In this document: positions 42,595 through 52,246 of the stretch, one piece after another | Layout: each line of letters starts with the position of its first letter | How positions within the stretch are numbered: position 1 is the first letter of the stretch | Assembly: GCF_014196335.1 (NCBI RefSeq) | Contig: NZ_JACIDM010000002.1 | Coordinates: forward strand, 558,001-622,000 | Reading direction: 5' to 3' | Source: Brevundimonas lenta | GTDB taxonomy: Bacteria > Pseudomonadota > Alphaproteobacteria > Caulobacterales > Caulobacteraceae | Length of the DNA stretch: 64,000 bases | Translations under genes and position numbers: made by a program | The notes under the pieces: generated by a model | What the model saw: only the letters and a program-made list of their open reading frames with translations | Told to the model about the DNA's origin: nothing | Database searches by the model: none

Positions 42595-43878
42595 TCAGTC
42601 CGCCTCGTTCCCGTCCACCGTCCTGCCGTCGCCGCCATCGGCGCTGCGCGAAAAGTCAGCCTGATGCGGGTGACCGCCATGCTGGGCGCGGTACTCGGCC
42701 GGGCTGAGCCCCCTGCCCGTCATATGAAGCTTTGGCCGGGCCGCAGGCGTGACCGGATCAGCCTCGATGCCGACCCGCTCGCGATTCGACGCGGCGCTGG
42801 ACGGATTGAGCCAGACCTGCACCGGGCGGTCGAAGCCGTACCGGAAGACCGCCGCCGCCACGAAGGCCCCGACGAAGCCGACGGCCCACAGGACCCAGCG
42901 AACGCCGGACGACCAGGCCTCCTGGCCCAGGGCGTCGAGCAGGCCGAACCAGACGATGCGGCTCACCTCATTGGTCAGGAACATCGAGAACGACATCAGG
43001 GCCAGATGCTCGATCAGCCGTGAGGGACTGCGCACCGGCACGGCGCCGGCGGCCCAGATGATCACGGTCATCAGGCCCAGCGACAGCAGGCTGAAGGCGC
43101 CGAAGGCCTGGAACAGGATGAGCGTGACGGCGGCTGCGACGCCGATCGCTCCGGCCAGGCGCGGCCCGACATAGACCCGCGCGCCGTAGAAGGCCGCCGC
43201 GACCCCGAGCAGGAACAGCGGCAGGGCGCGCAGGATGCCGTAGCGCATCGGCAGGCGGTAGATCGGATCGCCGAGCCAGAGCGAGGCGGCGACGTCAGCG
43301 GCGAGGACCAGGACCGTCGCGCCGAACACGACGACGACCGGCGGCCAGCGCCACAGGGCGCGGCAGATCCAGGGCAACAGCAGATAGCAGCCGATCAGGG
43401 CCGAGAGGGTCCAGGTCGGGGCGTTCCACCCCTGCCCGCCCGGCACGCCATAGGCCTGGACCAGCAGCACCTGCGCGGGCAGCTGCGACCAGTCGAACCA
43501 TCGCGGATTGCTCGGCGTGATCCCCGCCAGGGCGGCGGCTCCGACGATGGCCACGAGCACGAGGCTGACGGCCAAATGGGCCGGAATGACCCTAAGCAGC
43601 CGCTGACGGGCATAGGCGCGCAGCGAGGCCTGGCCGGCGGCGAGCCGGTCGCCGTAGATGCGGGCCAGGACATAGCCGGAGTCGATGATGAAGAAGTCGG
43701 TGAGCAGATAGCCCCGGTCGAACACCGGATGCAGTTGCGGCAGCGGGACCGGCGAGGCCTCGCGGAAATGGTAGAGGATGATCAGCGCCCCGACGATGAA
43801 GCGCAGCGCGTCCAGCCATCCGCCCCGCGCGATCCGGACGGGACGAGGCGACGGCGCAAGCGCGGCAGGCTCCGGCAT
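42595..43878 (-). CDS. Acyltransferase 3 (OafA-like) membrane protein
   Basis: This 427-aa protein has about ten transmembrane helices. The N-terminal WLDALRFIVGALIILYHFREASP carries the family's histidine, and later blocks such as WTLSALIGCYLLLPW fit O-acyltransferases. A polar C-terminal tail of ~75 residues ends the protein. It is the last gene of the metal operon, with its start abutting the membrane protein upstream; a link to metal resistance is unclear. Confidence 0.8.
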   Translation of the reverse strand: MPEPAALAPSPRPVRIARGGWLDALRFIVGALIILYHFREASPVPLPQLHPVFDRGYLLTDFFIIDSGYVLARIYGDRLAAGQASLRAYARQRLLRVIPAHLAVSLVLVAIVGAAALAGITPSNPRWFDWSQLPAQVLLVQAYGVPGGQGWNAPTWTLSALIGCYLLLPWICRALWRWPPVVVVFGATVLVLAADVAASLWLGDPIYRLPMRYGILRALPLFLLGVAAAFYGARVYVGPRLAGAIGVAAAVTLILFQAFGAFSLLSLGLMTVIIWAAGAVPVRSPSRLIEHLALMSFSMFLTNEVSRIVWFGLLDALGQEAWSSGVRWVLWAVGFVGAFVAAAVFRYGFDRPVQVWLNPSSAASNRERVGIEADPVTPAARPKLHMTGRGLSPAEYRAQHGGHPHQADFSRSADGGDGRTVDGNEAD

Positions 43879-44349
43879 TCAGGACGGCTCCCGACCGAAG
43901 ACCACCGCCGCCGGCTTGCGGTGTTCGTGGGGGCGGAGATGAATAGCGTCCCGAACGACGTAGAGGCTCGCCGTTCCCAGGATCCAGACGAGCGCCAGAC
44001 CGGCCGTGATCATCACCCCTCCCCGGTCGCGCGGGCCCATCAGCAGGCTGCAGAGGGTCACGCCGGCGAGGATGACGCCATACCCCAGATGAAGGGGCAA
44101 GCCGTAGGAGCCAAGCAGCAGGAAGGCCATGCAGAGCACGAGTCCCCCTGCGATCAGGCTGGCGACGAGCGCGATCACCACATCAAGGACGGGCCGCGGT
44201 CTCGGCGGGCGGCTCAACAACGGCGATCGCCGTCGCTTGCCGTAGCGGCCCTCGCGCCAGCGAATGTCGCGACTTCGGACGGTGAAGCGCTTGCCCGCCA
44301 CTGACTCAGGGCCTTCCGGCGGGGACCGGGGCGTCCTCGTGGCGGGCAA
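43879..44349 (-). CDS. Membrane protein of unknown function
   Basis: This 156-aa protein has a basic N-terminus (~50 residues) followed by about four hydrophobic segments (VLDVVIALVASLIAGGLVLCMAFLLLGSY; LGYGVILAGVTLCSLLMG; GVMITAGLALVWILGTASLYVV). No family is recognised. It overlaps the DUF305 gene by 44 bases, so the true start may lie further in, for example at a later codon near 44300. Confidence 0.55.
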   Translation of the reverse strand: MPATRTPRSPPEGPESVAGKRFTVRSRDIRWREGRYGKRRRSPLLSRPPRPRPVLDVVIALVASLIAGGLVLCMAFLLLGSYGLPLHLGYGVILAGVTLCSLLMGPRDRGGVMITAGLALVWILGTASLYVVRDAIHLRPHEHRKPAAVVFGREPS

Positions 44350-44749
44350 GCATTACCTTCATCCGGACGATTTCGGCGTCCTGCGCGGCGATGATCTCCT
44401 CGGCCAGATTGCGGACGTCCCGGGCCTCCCCGTGCTCGACGGCGATCTTCGCCATGGCGAGGGCGCCTTCATGGTGAGCGATCATGCCGCGCAGGAAGTC
44501 GATGTCGGGGTCGCCCGTGTAGTCGATACTCATGGCCGCGTGCATCTGGGCGCTCGCTTCACGATAGGCCGCCGTCGAGGGGTTGTCGGCCGGTCCTCCG
44601 GCGTGGCTCGCCCCGGTGTCGATCGGACGCGCGTCCACGGCCGGGCCCCGATCGGGGACGTCGCGGGCCTGCCGCGAGATCATGCCGAAGGCGAAGGCCG
44701 ACAGGGCGAGAAAGACGGCGATGACGGAGGCCCATCCGATCCGTTTCAT
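44306..44749 (-). CDS. DUF305 protein (periplasmic, metal-associated)
   Basis: This 147-aa protein has an N-terminal membrane anchor/signal (ASVIAVFLALSAFAFGMI), then the DUF305 ferritin-like helices: MHAAMSIDYTGDPDIDFLRGMIAHHEGALAMAKIAVEHGEARDVRNLAEEIIAAQDAEIVRMKVML. The MIAHH motif and Met/His pattern fit metal binding. Its start overlaps the P-type ATPase stop (ATGA). Confidence 0.88.
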   Translation of the reverse strand: MKRIGWASVIAVFLALSAFAFGMISRQARDVPDRGPAVDARPIDTGASHAGGPADNPSTAAYREASAQMHAAMSIDYTGDPDIDFLRGMIAHHEGALAMAKIAVEHGEARDVRNLAEEIIAAQDAEIVRMKVMLARHEDAPVPAGRP

Positions 44750-46833
44750 ATCGATGTCCTCGAGAGCGCCGGAGAGGCCGCAGGGCCCGCCGGGATTGCG
44801 GTTGAGACGGCCGTCCGGGCCGGATCGCGGTAGGCAAGCAGCCGAAGGGCGTTGAACACCACCAGCAGGGTCGAGCCTTCGTGGAGCGCCACGGCGGGGC
44901 CGATGCCAAGGCCGAGGATGGTCGCCGGCACCAGGAAGGCGACCACGCCGAGGCTCACATAGAGGTTCTGGAGGATGATCCGGCGGGTCTGCCGGCTAAG
45001 GCCGACCGTGAACGGCAGTTGCGCCAGATCGTCGGACATCAGGGCGACATCCGCGGTCTCCAGAGCGACATCGGACCCGGCCGCGCCCATGGCGATGCCG
45101 ACCGTGGCCGTGGCCATGGCGGGGGCGTCGTTCACGCCGTCGCCCACCATGGCGATCTTGCCGTCCGCGCGGAGTTTCTTGATGGCGTCGACCTTGTCCT
45201 CCGGCATGAGATCGCCCCACGCCTCGGTCAGCCCGACCTGCTCCGCGATGGCCTGGGCGGCCTTCTGGTGATCGCCCGAGATCATAATCATGCGCTGGAC
45301 GCCGAGGGCCCGCAGCGCGGCGAGCGCCGGCCCGGCCGCAACCCGGGGCGTGTCGAGCAGGCCGATGACACCGAGGTCTCGCGTCCCGCGCCGCACCACC
45401 ATCAGGGTCCGCCCTTGCTCGCGCAGTTGCGCGACGACGGCCGTCGTCTCGTCGTCGAGACCCGCCACGCCGTCGGCCCCGAACATCTCGGGCTTGCCGA
45501 TCCAGATCGTCTCGCCGCCGTGTTGGGCCGTCACCCCCTTGCCGGTCAGGCTCTTGAGCTCGGTCGCGGCCACGAGCGCGGTATCGCCCAGCCGTTCAGA
45601 GCCGTCGCGGGCGATCGCTTCCGCGAGCGGATGGTCGCTGAGCCGCTCGACGGCGACCGCGATCGCGAGGAGGTCGGCTTCCGTCGTCCCGCGCACCGGC
45701 ATGACGTCGGTGATCCGGGGCCGACCCTCGGTCAGGGTCCCGGTCTTGTCGAAGGCGATGGCGTTGAGCGAGCCCAGATTCTCCAACGGCGCGCCGCCCT
45801 TGATCAGAACACCCGCGCGCGCCGCACGGGCGACGCCCGACAGGACCGCGCTCGGGGTAGCGATGGCGAGCGCGCAAGGGCTCGCGGCGACCAGGACGGC
45901 CATGGCGCGATAGAAGCTGTCGCGGAACGGCTCATCGACCACCACCCAGGCGAACAACAACACGAAGGCCAAGCCCAGGACGACGGGTACGAAGATACGC
46001 TCGAACCTGTCCGTGAAGCGCTGGGTCGGCGACTTCTGGGTCTCGGCCTCGCTCACCATCCGGACCACCTTGGCTAGGGTGGTGTCGCTCGATTTGCGGG
46101 TGGTCTCGATCTCGATCGCACCCGCGCCGTTGATGGTGCCCGCGAAGACGAGGGACGCCGATCCGACCTGGGCCGGCCGCTCGCGCGCCGCGGCGGCGTC
46201 CGGGACCGGCTGCTTGTCCACCGGCATGCTCTCGCCGGTCACCGGGGCCTGATTGATGCTTGTCGTTCCCACCACGACGAAGCCGTCGGCCGGAAGGCGC
46301 TCGTTCGGACGCACCACCACGGTATCGCCGACCAGCAGTTCTTCGACCGGCAGTTCGACGACCTGCCCGTCACGCCGCACGTGGGCGGTCCGGGGCGCCA
46401 GATCCGCCAAGGCCTCGATCGCCCGTTTGGCCCGCCCCATGGCGTAGTGCTCAAGCGCATGACCGATGCTGAACAGAAACAGCAAGAGCGCGCCTTCGGC
46501 CCAGGCACCGAGCGCCGCCGCGCCTGCGGCGGCGACGAGCATCAGGGTATCGATCTCGAACCGCTTCTGCAGGAGGTTCTGGACCGCCTCGCGGACGGTG
46601 AAGAAGCCGCCGAACGCGTAGGCGACAAGGTAGAGCGCGAGCGGGATCCAGGTCGGGACGCCCGGCGCGAGCTTCTCCAGCGCGAACCCCACACCCAAGG
46701 CTGCGCCCGACGAGAGCGCGAAGATCACCTCGGTGTTGGGACCGAGGATGCCGCCATGGCCGTGATCGTGGCCATCACCGGGACCGTGGTCTGCGGCCTT
46801 GGTCTGCTCTTCGGACGAATGTGTCGACGTCAT
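44746..46833 (-). CDS. Heavy-metal P1B-type ATPase (SPC motif, Co/Zn/Cd class)
   Basis: This protein is 695 aa from the ATG at 46833. The His-rich N-terminus (DHGPGDGHDHGHGG) replaces an HMA domain. Key motifs are TGES near 200, SPC in the metal-binding helix near 319 (AASPCALAIATP), DKTGTLT near 362, GDGVNDAPAMA and a late HEGST. The SPC and HEG-x-T pair is typical of P1B-4 pumps for Co, Zn or Cd. It exports metal from the cytosol, complementing czcCBA. Confidence 0.92.
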   Translation of the reverse strand: MTSTHSSEEQTKAADHGPGDGHDHGHGGILGPNTEVIFALSSGAALGVGFALEKLAPGVPTWIPLALYLVAYAFGGFFTVREAVQNLLQKRFEIDTLMLVAAAGAAALGAWAEGALLLFLFSIGHALEHYAMGRAKRAIEALADLAPRTAHVRRDGQVVELPVEELLVGDTVVVRPNERLPADGFVVVGTTSINQAPVTGESMPVDKQPVPDAAAARERPAQVGSASLVFAGTINGAGAIEIETTRKSSDTTLAKVVRMVSEAETQKSPTQRFTDRFERIFVPVVLGLAFVLLFAWVVVDEPFRDSFYRAMAVLVAASPCALAIATPSAVLSGVARAARAGVLIKGGAPLENLGSLNAIAFDKTGTLTEGRPRITDVMPVRGTTEADLLAIAVAVERLSDHPLAEAIARDGSERLGDTALVAATELKSLTGKGVTAQHGGETIWIGKPEMFGADGVAGLDDETTAVVAQLREQGRTLMVVRRGTRDLGVIGLLDTPRVAAGPALAALRALGVQRMIMISGDHQKAAQAIAEQVGLTEAWGDLMPEDKVDAIKKLRADGKIAMVGDGVNDAPAMATATVGIAMGAAGSDVALETADVALMSDDLAQLPFTVGLSRQTRRIILQNLYVSLGVVAFLVPATILGLGIGPAVALHEGSTLLVVFNALRLLAYRDPARTAVSTAIPAGPAASPALSRTSI

Positions 46834-47432
46834 ACGCCGCTCTCCTTGTCGGATTTGGCGCGAGCTGCGTCGCGCAGGATTTCGACCCCACCCTTGGCGG
46901 CGATGGCGGCGACCAGCACGCCGACAACCAGGTCGGGCCAAGCCTGGTCCAGCCACATCACCAGTCCTCCGGCGACGAGGATGCCGCCGTTCGAGGCGAA
47001 GTCGTTGAAGCTGAAGGTTTCGGCCGCCTTCATGTTGACGTCGCCGCTGTTCTGGCGACGGATCAGGTGCAGGCAGATAAGATTGACGACGGCGGCGACC
47101 ACGGCCAGCCCCATCATGGTCGGGCCGATCGGCTCTGTTCCGACGAGGAACCGGCGCCCGGCGTCGAGCAGGACGCCGGCGGCGAAGATCAGCAGCATGA
47201 TCCCGGACAGACGGGCCGCGCCCCGCTTCCACGACCCGTCCCGACCGATCGCCAGGAAGCTGATCAGATAGACGGCGGCGTCGGATGCATTGTCGACGGC
47301 GTTGGCGAGCAAGGCGCTGGAATCGGCGGTGACGCCGCCGACGCCGAGCGCACCCGCCAGTCCGGCGTTGAGCGCGAGGACCGTCAACAGCGTGCGACGC
47401 TGCTGACGTTCGGTTTGATCGCGAGCCGTCAA
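46830..47432 (-). CDS. Cation diffusion facilitator transporter
   Basis: This protein is 200 aa if started at the TTG at 47432, which follows AGGAGAG and lies just after the DUF190 stop; longer in-frame starts would overlap DUF190. It has six hydrophobic segments with CDF motifs: ADSSALLANAVDNASDAAVYLISFLAIGRD, the metal-site Asp residues, and AETFSFNDFASNGGILVAGGLV. A proton/metal antiporter role is expected. Its end overlaps the P1B ATPase start (ATGA). Confidence 0.85.
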   Translation of the reverse strand: MTARDQTERQQRRTLLTVLALNAGLAGALGVGGVTADSSALLANAVDNASDAAVYLISFLAIGRDGSWKRGAARLSGIMLLIFAAGVLLDAGRRFLVGTEPIGPTMMGLAVVAAVVNLICLHLIRRQNSGDVNMKAAETFSFNDFASNGGILVAGGLVMWLDQAWPDLVVGVLVAAIAAKGGVEILRDAARAKSDKESGV

Positions 47433-47442
47433 AGCCGCTCTC

Positions 47443-47781
47443 CTAGTCGGCGTCCGCCGGAGCGGGGTTGGGCCAACGCAGGACCTCGACCGCCTCGAGC
47501 GTGACCGGGCCGAGGTGTTCGAGGTCGGAGAGGGTTTCAAGGAAACCCCTCAGCTTGGACTCATGATCGAGCAGTTCCACGATGAGGGATTGGTCGTCGT
47601 CGAGGACGTGACGGCGATGCAGGTGCGGGGTGTGGCCGAAGCCGACGAGGGCCTGCAGCACGGTCCCGCCGGCCAGACCGGCGGACCGGGCCCGCTCGGC
47701 CACGATTTCGAAGACCTTGCGATCGCCGAAATAGGCGGCCTCGTCGGTGTAGATGCGCATCAGTTTGATGGGGTCGGACAT
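47443..47781 (-). CDS. DUF190 (PII-like) protein
   Basis: This 112-aa protein has the pattern IKLMRIYTDEAAYFGDRKVFEIVAERARSAGLAGGTVLQALVGFGHTPHLHRRHVLDDDQSLIVELLDHESKLRGFLETL. It is a DUF190 member with a PII-like ferredoxin fold that probably binds a nucleotide. An AGGAGG site precedes the ATG. It sits between czcA and the CDF/P-ATPase genes, suggesting a regulatory role in metal transport. Confidence 0.88.
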   Translation of the reverse strand: MSDPIKLMRIYTDEAAYFGDRKVFEIVAERARSAGLAGGTVLQALVGFGHTPHLHRRHVLDDDQSLIVELLDHESKLRGFLETLSDLEHLGPVTLEAVEVLRWPNPAPADAD

Positions 47782-47836
47782 GATCGCCTCCTGAAAAGGG
47801 AGATCCCCGCCGCCGACGCGACGGCGGGGACCGGGA

Positions 47837-50800
47837 CTATTCCGCCGGAACCGGTTCGCCGGCCGGCGCGTCGGTGGGCTTGGGACGCCGTCCCTCGGTC
47901 AGGCCGAGGACCAGCCGGCTCATCGCCGGCAGGACGAGCAGCGTCAGCAGGGTTGCGGTGACCAAGCCGCCGATGACGACCATGGCCAGGGGCTTCTGCA
48001 CCTCGGCGCCGGTGCCGTGGGCCAGGGCCATGGGCACGAAGCCGATGGCCGGGACCAGGCCGGTCATGATGACCGGCCGCACCCGCTCCATGCAGCCCTC
48101 GATGATGGAGCGGGAGAGCTCCATTCCGGCGTCGAGCCGTTGCCGGATCGACGACATCACCACCAGGCCGTTCAGCACCGCGACCCCGGCGAGGCAGATA
48201 AAGCCCACCGCCGCCGACACCGAGAAGGAGATGCCGGTGAGGGCCAGGGCGAAGACGCCGCCCGCCAGACCGAGCGGCACGGTGAGGAAGACCGCCACCG
48301 CCCGCCCGAACGTCCCCACGGCGAGGAAGAGCACCGCGAAGATGGCCAGGAAGCAGATCGGCACGACCAGCGACAGGCGGTCGGAGGCCGCCTTGAGGTT
48401 CTGGAATTGGCCGCCCCACTCGATCCAGGAGCCGGCCGGCAAGGCGACCGTCTCCACCTTGGGCATGGCCTCCCGGACGAACGACCCGACGTCGCGGCCG
48501 CGGACGTTGGCCTGGACCACGACGCGACGCTTGCCGTTCTCGCGGCTGATCTGGTTCAGCCCCTCGGCGAAGCGGAACGACGCCACCTGCCGCAACGGGA
48601 CGGACGCCCGTGTGCGGCCCTCCGCTTCCGGCAACATCACAGGGATGGCGCCGAGGGCGTCGAGGTCGTGTCGGCTGGCGTTGGGCACGCGGACCACCAC
48701 GTCGAAGCGGCGGTCGCCTTCGAACAGCTGCCCGGCCTCACGCCCGCCCATGGCGGCGGCGACCGTGTCGGCCACCTCCTCCACCGTCAGGCCGAACCGC
48801 GCGATGGCGGCCCGGTCGAAGGTCACGTCCAGAGACGGCGCGCCGTCGGTCTGTTCGACCTTGACGTCGGCCGCGCCCGGCGTGGCGTTCAGCTGGGCCG
48901 CGATCCGGTTGGCCGTGGCCGTCAGCTTGTCGAGATCGTCGCCATAGATCTTGATGGCGACGTCGCCGCGGACGCCGGCGATCAGTTCGTTGAACCGCAA
49001 CTCGATCGGCTGGCTGAGCTCATAGCCGTTGCCGACTTGGCCCGCCGCCGCGGCCTCGATGCGTTCGATCACGTCTTCCTTGGTGTTCACCCCGTCCGGC
49101 CACTGGTCCTGCGGCTTGAGGATGATGAAGCCGTCCGAGATGTTGGGCGGCATCGGATCGGTGGCCACCTCGGCGGTGCCGGTCTTGGAGAACATCAGCT
49201 CGACCTCGGGCAAGGCGATGATCGCGCTCTCCACGCCCCGCTGCATGCGGATCGACTGCTCCACCGCCGTGGAGGGCACCCGTTGGGAGGCCATGGCGAG
49301 GTTGCGTTCGTCCAGTGTCGGGATGAACTCCTGTCCCAGCATGGTGAAGATCACCCCGGCGACGGCGAACAGGGCCAGACCGCCGCCCACGAAGGGCCAG
49401 GGCCGGGCCACGGCCTGACGCAGCACAGGCTCGTACTTCGCCTTGATCCAGCGAATGACGAAGACGTCCTTTTCGGAGACCTTGTTGCGCATCACCAGGG
49501 CGACCATCGCCGGGATGAAGGTGATGGACAGGATGAAGGCCGCGACCAGGGCCAGCATCAGGGTGATGGCCATGGGCGAGAAGGTCTTGCCCTCGACGCC
49601 CTGGAAGGTGAGCAGCGGCGCGAAGACCAGCAGGATGATGGCCTGGCCGTAGACGGTCGGCTTGATCATCTCCTGGGTGGCGATGGTTGTTTCCTCGAGC
49701 CGCTCGCGCAGGCTCAGCAACCGGCCCTCGTGGTGTTGGCGCTCGGCCAGCCGCCGCAGGCAGTTCTCGATGATGATCACCGAGCCGTCGACGATGAGGC
49801 CGAAGTCGAGCGCCCCCAGGCTCATCAGATTGCCCGACACCCCCATGAAGTTCATGCCGATGGCGGTCATGAAGAAGGAGATCGGGATGATCGCCACCGC
49901 GATCAGGGCGGCGCGGACATTGCCCAGGAGCAGGAACAGAGCCACCGCCACGAGGATGGCGCCCTCGATCAGGTTGCGCTGAACGGTGGAGATGGTGGCG
50001 TTGACCAGTTTGGACCGGTCGAGGACGGGGGTCACCTTGATCCCCGGCGGGAGAGACCGAACGGTCGTCTCCAGCTGTTCGCCGACCGAACGGGCGACCG
50101 TGCGGCTGTTCTCGCCGATCAGCATCAGGGTGGTGCCGATGACGACCTCGTGGCCGTTCATGGTGGCCCCGCCGGTGCGCAGGTCCCCACCGAGACGGAC
50201 GGCGGCGACGTCGCGAACGGCGACGGGCACGCCGCCACGGGTGGCGACGATGGCTTCCTCAATCTGGCTCAGGCTGCGGATACGGGCGTCGGCCCGCACC
50301 AGATAGGCCTCGCCGCCCCGCTCGACGAAATTGGCGCCGACGGAGAGGTTGGCGGATTCCAGACCGGCGGCCAGTTCGCTGAAGGAGACGCCGTACTGGG
50401 CCAAGCGGGTCGGGTCGGGTTCGACGACATACTGTTTCTCGAAGCCGCCGATGGTGTCGACGCCGGCCACGCCGTTCACCGTCCGCAGCTGCGGCGCGAT
50501 GATCCAGTCCTGCACGGTCCGGAGATAGGCCGCGCGGGAGATGTCGTCGGTCAGGCGGTCGCCTTCCGGGGTCAGGAACGACCCGTCGGACTGCCAGCCC
50601 GGCTGGCCGTTACGCACGGTCGCGCCTCGCCCGCCCGGGTTGGTGAAGTCGATGGCGTACATGAAGACTTCGCCCAGACCGGTGGTGACCGGTCCGATCT
50701 GGGGCTGGACGCCCTCTGGCAGGCTTTCCTGGGCCTGGACGAGGCGCTCGCTGACCTGTTGCCGCGCGAAATAGAGGTCGACGTTCTCCTCGAAGATCAC

Positions 50801-51082
50801 CGTGACCTGCGAGAAGCCGTTGCGCGACAGGGACCGGGTGGACTGCAGGCCGGGGATGCCGGCCATGGCCGTCTCGACCGGGAAGGTGACGCGCTTCTCG
50901 ATCTCGACGGGGGAGAGCGAGGCGTCGGAGGTGTTGATCTGCACCTGGTTGTTGGTGATGTCGGGCACGGCGTCGATGGGCAGCTGTGTCAGCTGCCAGG
51001 CGCCGTAGGTGGAGACGAGCAGCACGAGCGCGATGATCATCCATCGCGCCCGCACCGACAGGGCCATGAGGTTGGCGATCAT
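47837..51082 (-). CDS. czcA: CzcA-type RND heavy-metal efflux pump
   Basis: This 1081-aa protein is full-length for the HME-RND family. Starting MIANLMALSVRARWMIIALVLLVSTYGAWQLTQLPIDAVPDITNNQVQINT, it has twelve transmembrane helices and two large periplasmic loops. The TM4 signature DFGLIVDGSVIIIEN has the two Asp and the Glu expected for Co/Zn/Cd-type pumps rather than Cu/Ag pumps. It exports divalent cations with CzcB and CzcC, which lie just upstream. Confidence 0.95.
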   Translation of the reverse strand: MIANLMALSVRARWMIIALVLLVSTYGAWQLTQLPIDAVPDITNNQVQINTSDASLSPVEIEKRVTFPVETAMAGIPGLQSTRSLSRNGFSQVTVIFEENVDLYFARQQVSERLVQAQESLPEGVQPQIGPVTTGLGEVFMYAIDFTNPGGRGATVRNGQPGWQSDGSFLTPEGDRLTDDISRAAYLRTVQDWIIAPQLRTVNGVAGVDTIGGFEKQYVVEPDPTRLAQYGVSFSELAAGLESANLSVGANFVERGGEAYLVRADARIRSLSQIEEAIVATRGGVPVAVRDVAAVRLGGDLRTGGATMNGHEVVIGTTLMLIGENSRTVARSVGEQLETTVRSLPPGIKVTPVLDRSKLVNATISTVQRNLIEGAILVAVALFLLLGNVRAALIAVAIIPISFFMTAIGMNFMGVSGNLMSLGALDFGLIVDGSVIIIENCLRRLAERQHHEGRLLSLRERLEETTIATQEMIKPTVYGQAIILLVFAPLLTFQGVEGKTFSPMAITLMLALVAAFILSITFIPAMVALVMRNKVSEKDVFVIRWIKAKYEPVLRQAVARPWPFVGGGLALFAVAGVIFTMLGQEFIPTLDERNLAMASQRVPSTAVEQSIRMQRGVESAIIALPEVELMFSKTGTAEVATDPMPPNISDGFIILKPQDQWPDGVNTKEDVIERIEAAAAGQVGNGYELSQPIELRFNELIAGVRGDVAIKIYGDDLDKLTATANRIAAQLNATPGAADVKVEQTDGAPSLDVTFDRAAIARFGLTVEEVADTVAAAMGGREAGQLFEGDRRFDVVVRVPNASRHDLDALGAIPVMLPEAEGRTRASVPLRQVASFRFAEGLNQISRENGKRRVVVQANVRGRDVGSFVREAMPKVETVALPAGSWIEWGGQFQNLKAASDRLSLVVPICFLAIFAVLFLAVGTFGRAVAVFLTVPLGLAGGVFALALTGISFSVSAAVGFICLAGVAVLNGLVVMSSIRQRLDAGMELSRSIIEGCMERVRPVIMTGLVPAIGFVPMALAHGTGAEVQKPLAMVVIGGLVTATLLTLLVLPAMSRLVLGLTEGRRPKPTDAPAGEPVPAE

Positions 51083-51085
51083 GGG

Positions 51086-52246
51086 CTAGTGCTCCACTTC
51101 GCCGGCGCCGAGCGCGGCCTTCAGAAGGAAGGCGTTGCGGGTGGCCACGGTCTGCCCCGCCGTCAGGCCGGAGGTGATCTGGGCCCGGCCGGCGCTGCGC
51201 TGGCCGACGATGACCGGCACGGGGTTGAAGCCCGTCGCCGTTCTGACGAAGACCACTTCGCGGCCTTCGACGGTCTGGATGGCTTCCTCGGGCACCGAAA
51301 CGCCGGCGGAGGTCTGAGCGTCGCGGGTGTAGATCCGCACGGCGATGGCCTGGCCGGGGCGCAAGCCTCCCACGCCGGACACGGTGAGCAGGACGGTGGC
51401 GGCGCGGCTTTCCGCGTCCACCCCCGGGGTGATCGACCGCACCGTGGCCTGGACCTCGCCTTCCGGCAGGGTGATGCTGGCCCGGTCGCCTGGAGCGATC
51501 CGCCCCGCGTCGTCAGCGGAGACCGAGGCCTGGACCTCGATCTGGCTGGCGTTGGCGACCCGGAACAGTTCGGTCCCGGCCGTGACGAAGGCGCCGAGCG
51601 TCGCATTGGACACAGTCACTCGCCCGCTGATCGGGCTGACGACCCCGGTGCTGCGGCCGTCGCCGGAGACCCGGGCGGCGGCGGCAGCGGACGAAGTCCG
51701 GCGCGCTTCCGCCTCGGCCTCCGCCAGGACGGTCTGGGCGGCTTCGAGATCCTGTCGCGCGGTGATCTGCGAGTCGAACAGCCGCTGCTCGCGGGCGAGC
51801 GCCTGCCGGGCCGCGGTCAACCGGGCCTGGGCGGTCGCCCGTTCGGCGGCGATGGAGGAGGCCTCGCGGCTCTCGATCAGGGCCACGGTCTGGCCGGCGC
51901 GCACGCTGTCGCCGAGGCGCAGTGAGACGCCGGTGATCACGCCGTCGGCGCGGGCCGCGAGCACGGCCTCGCCTTGGGGCGTGCCCACGACGGTGCCCTG
52001 GGCCACGATCTCGGCGCTCAGCGAACCGCTGCCGACGGGCGCGAGGATGATGCCGGCCGCCTGAATGCGGGCGGCGTCCATCTCCAGGGCCTCGCCGGCG
52101 CCGTGTTCTTCTTCGGCTTCCGCCGCGGCTTCCGCCGGCGCTTCCGGACCACGCGTCATGCTCCAGACGGCGAACCCGCCGCCGAGGACGATCACGGCCG
52201 CCGCCGCGCCGCCGAGCAGGCGTTGCTGGTTGGTCAATCTCTTCAT
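51086..52246 (-). CDS. czcB: CzcB-type periplasmic adaptor (membrane fusion protein)
   Basis: This 386-aa protein has an N-terminal membrane anchor (LLGGAAAAVIVLGGGFAVWSM) and an acidic/His stretch (AEAEEEHGAGEALEM). A lipoyl/hairpin domain (VLAARADGVITGVSLRLGDSVRAGQTVALIESREASSIAAERATAQARL) and beta-barrel domains follow. It joins CzcA to CzcC. The start overlaps the czcC stop by 4 bases and the stop is 3 bases from czcA. Confidence 0.92.
   Translation of the reverse strand: MKRLTNQQRLLGGAAAAVIVLGGGFAVWSMTRGPEAPAEAAAEAEEEHGAGEALEMDAARIQAAGIILAPVGSGSLSAEIVAQGTVVGTPQGEAVLAARADGVITGVSLRLGDSVRAGQTVALIESREASSIAAERATAQARLTAARQALAREQRLFDSQITARQDLEAAQTVLAEAEAEARRTSSAAAAARVSGDGRSTGVVSPISGRVTVSNATLGAFVTAGTELFRVANASQIEVQASVSADDAGRIAPGDRASITLPEGEVQATVRSITPGVDAESRAATVLLTVSGVGGLRPGQAIAVRIYTRDAQTSAGVSVPEEAIQTVEGREVVFVRTATGFNPVPVIVGQRSAGRAQITSGLTAGQTVATRNAFLLKAALGAGEVEH

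Noticed and set aside
48017..51925. A 1302-codon open frame on the plus strand
   Set aside because: It is antisense to czcA and czcB, which have full-length family matches. The plus frame is His/Asp/Gly-rich low-complexity typical of a GC-rich shadow.
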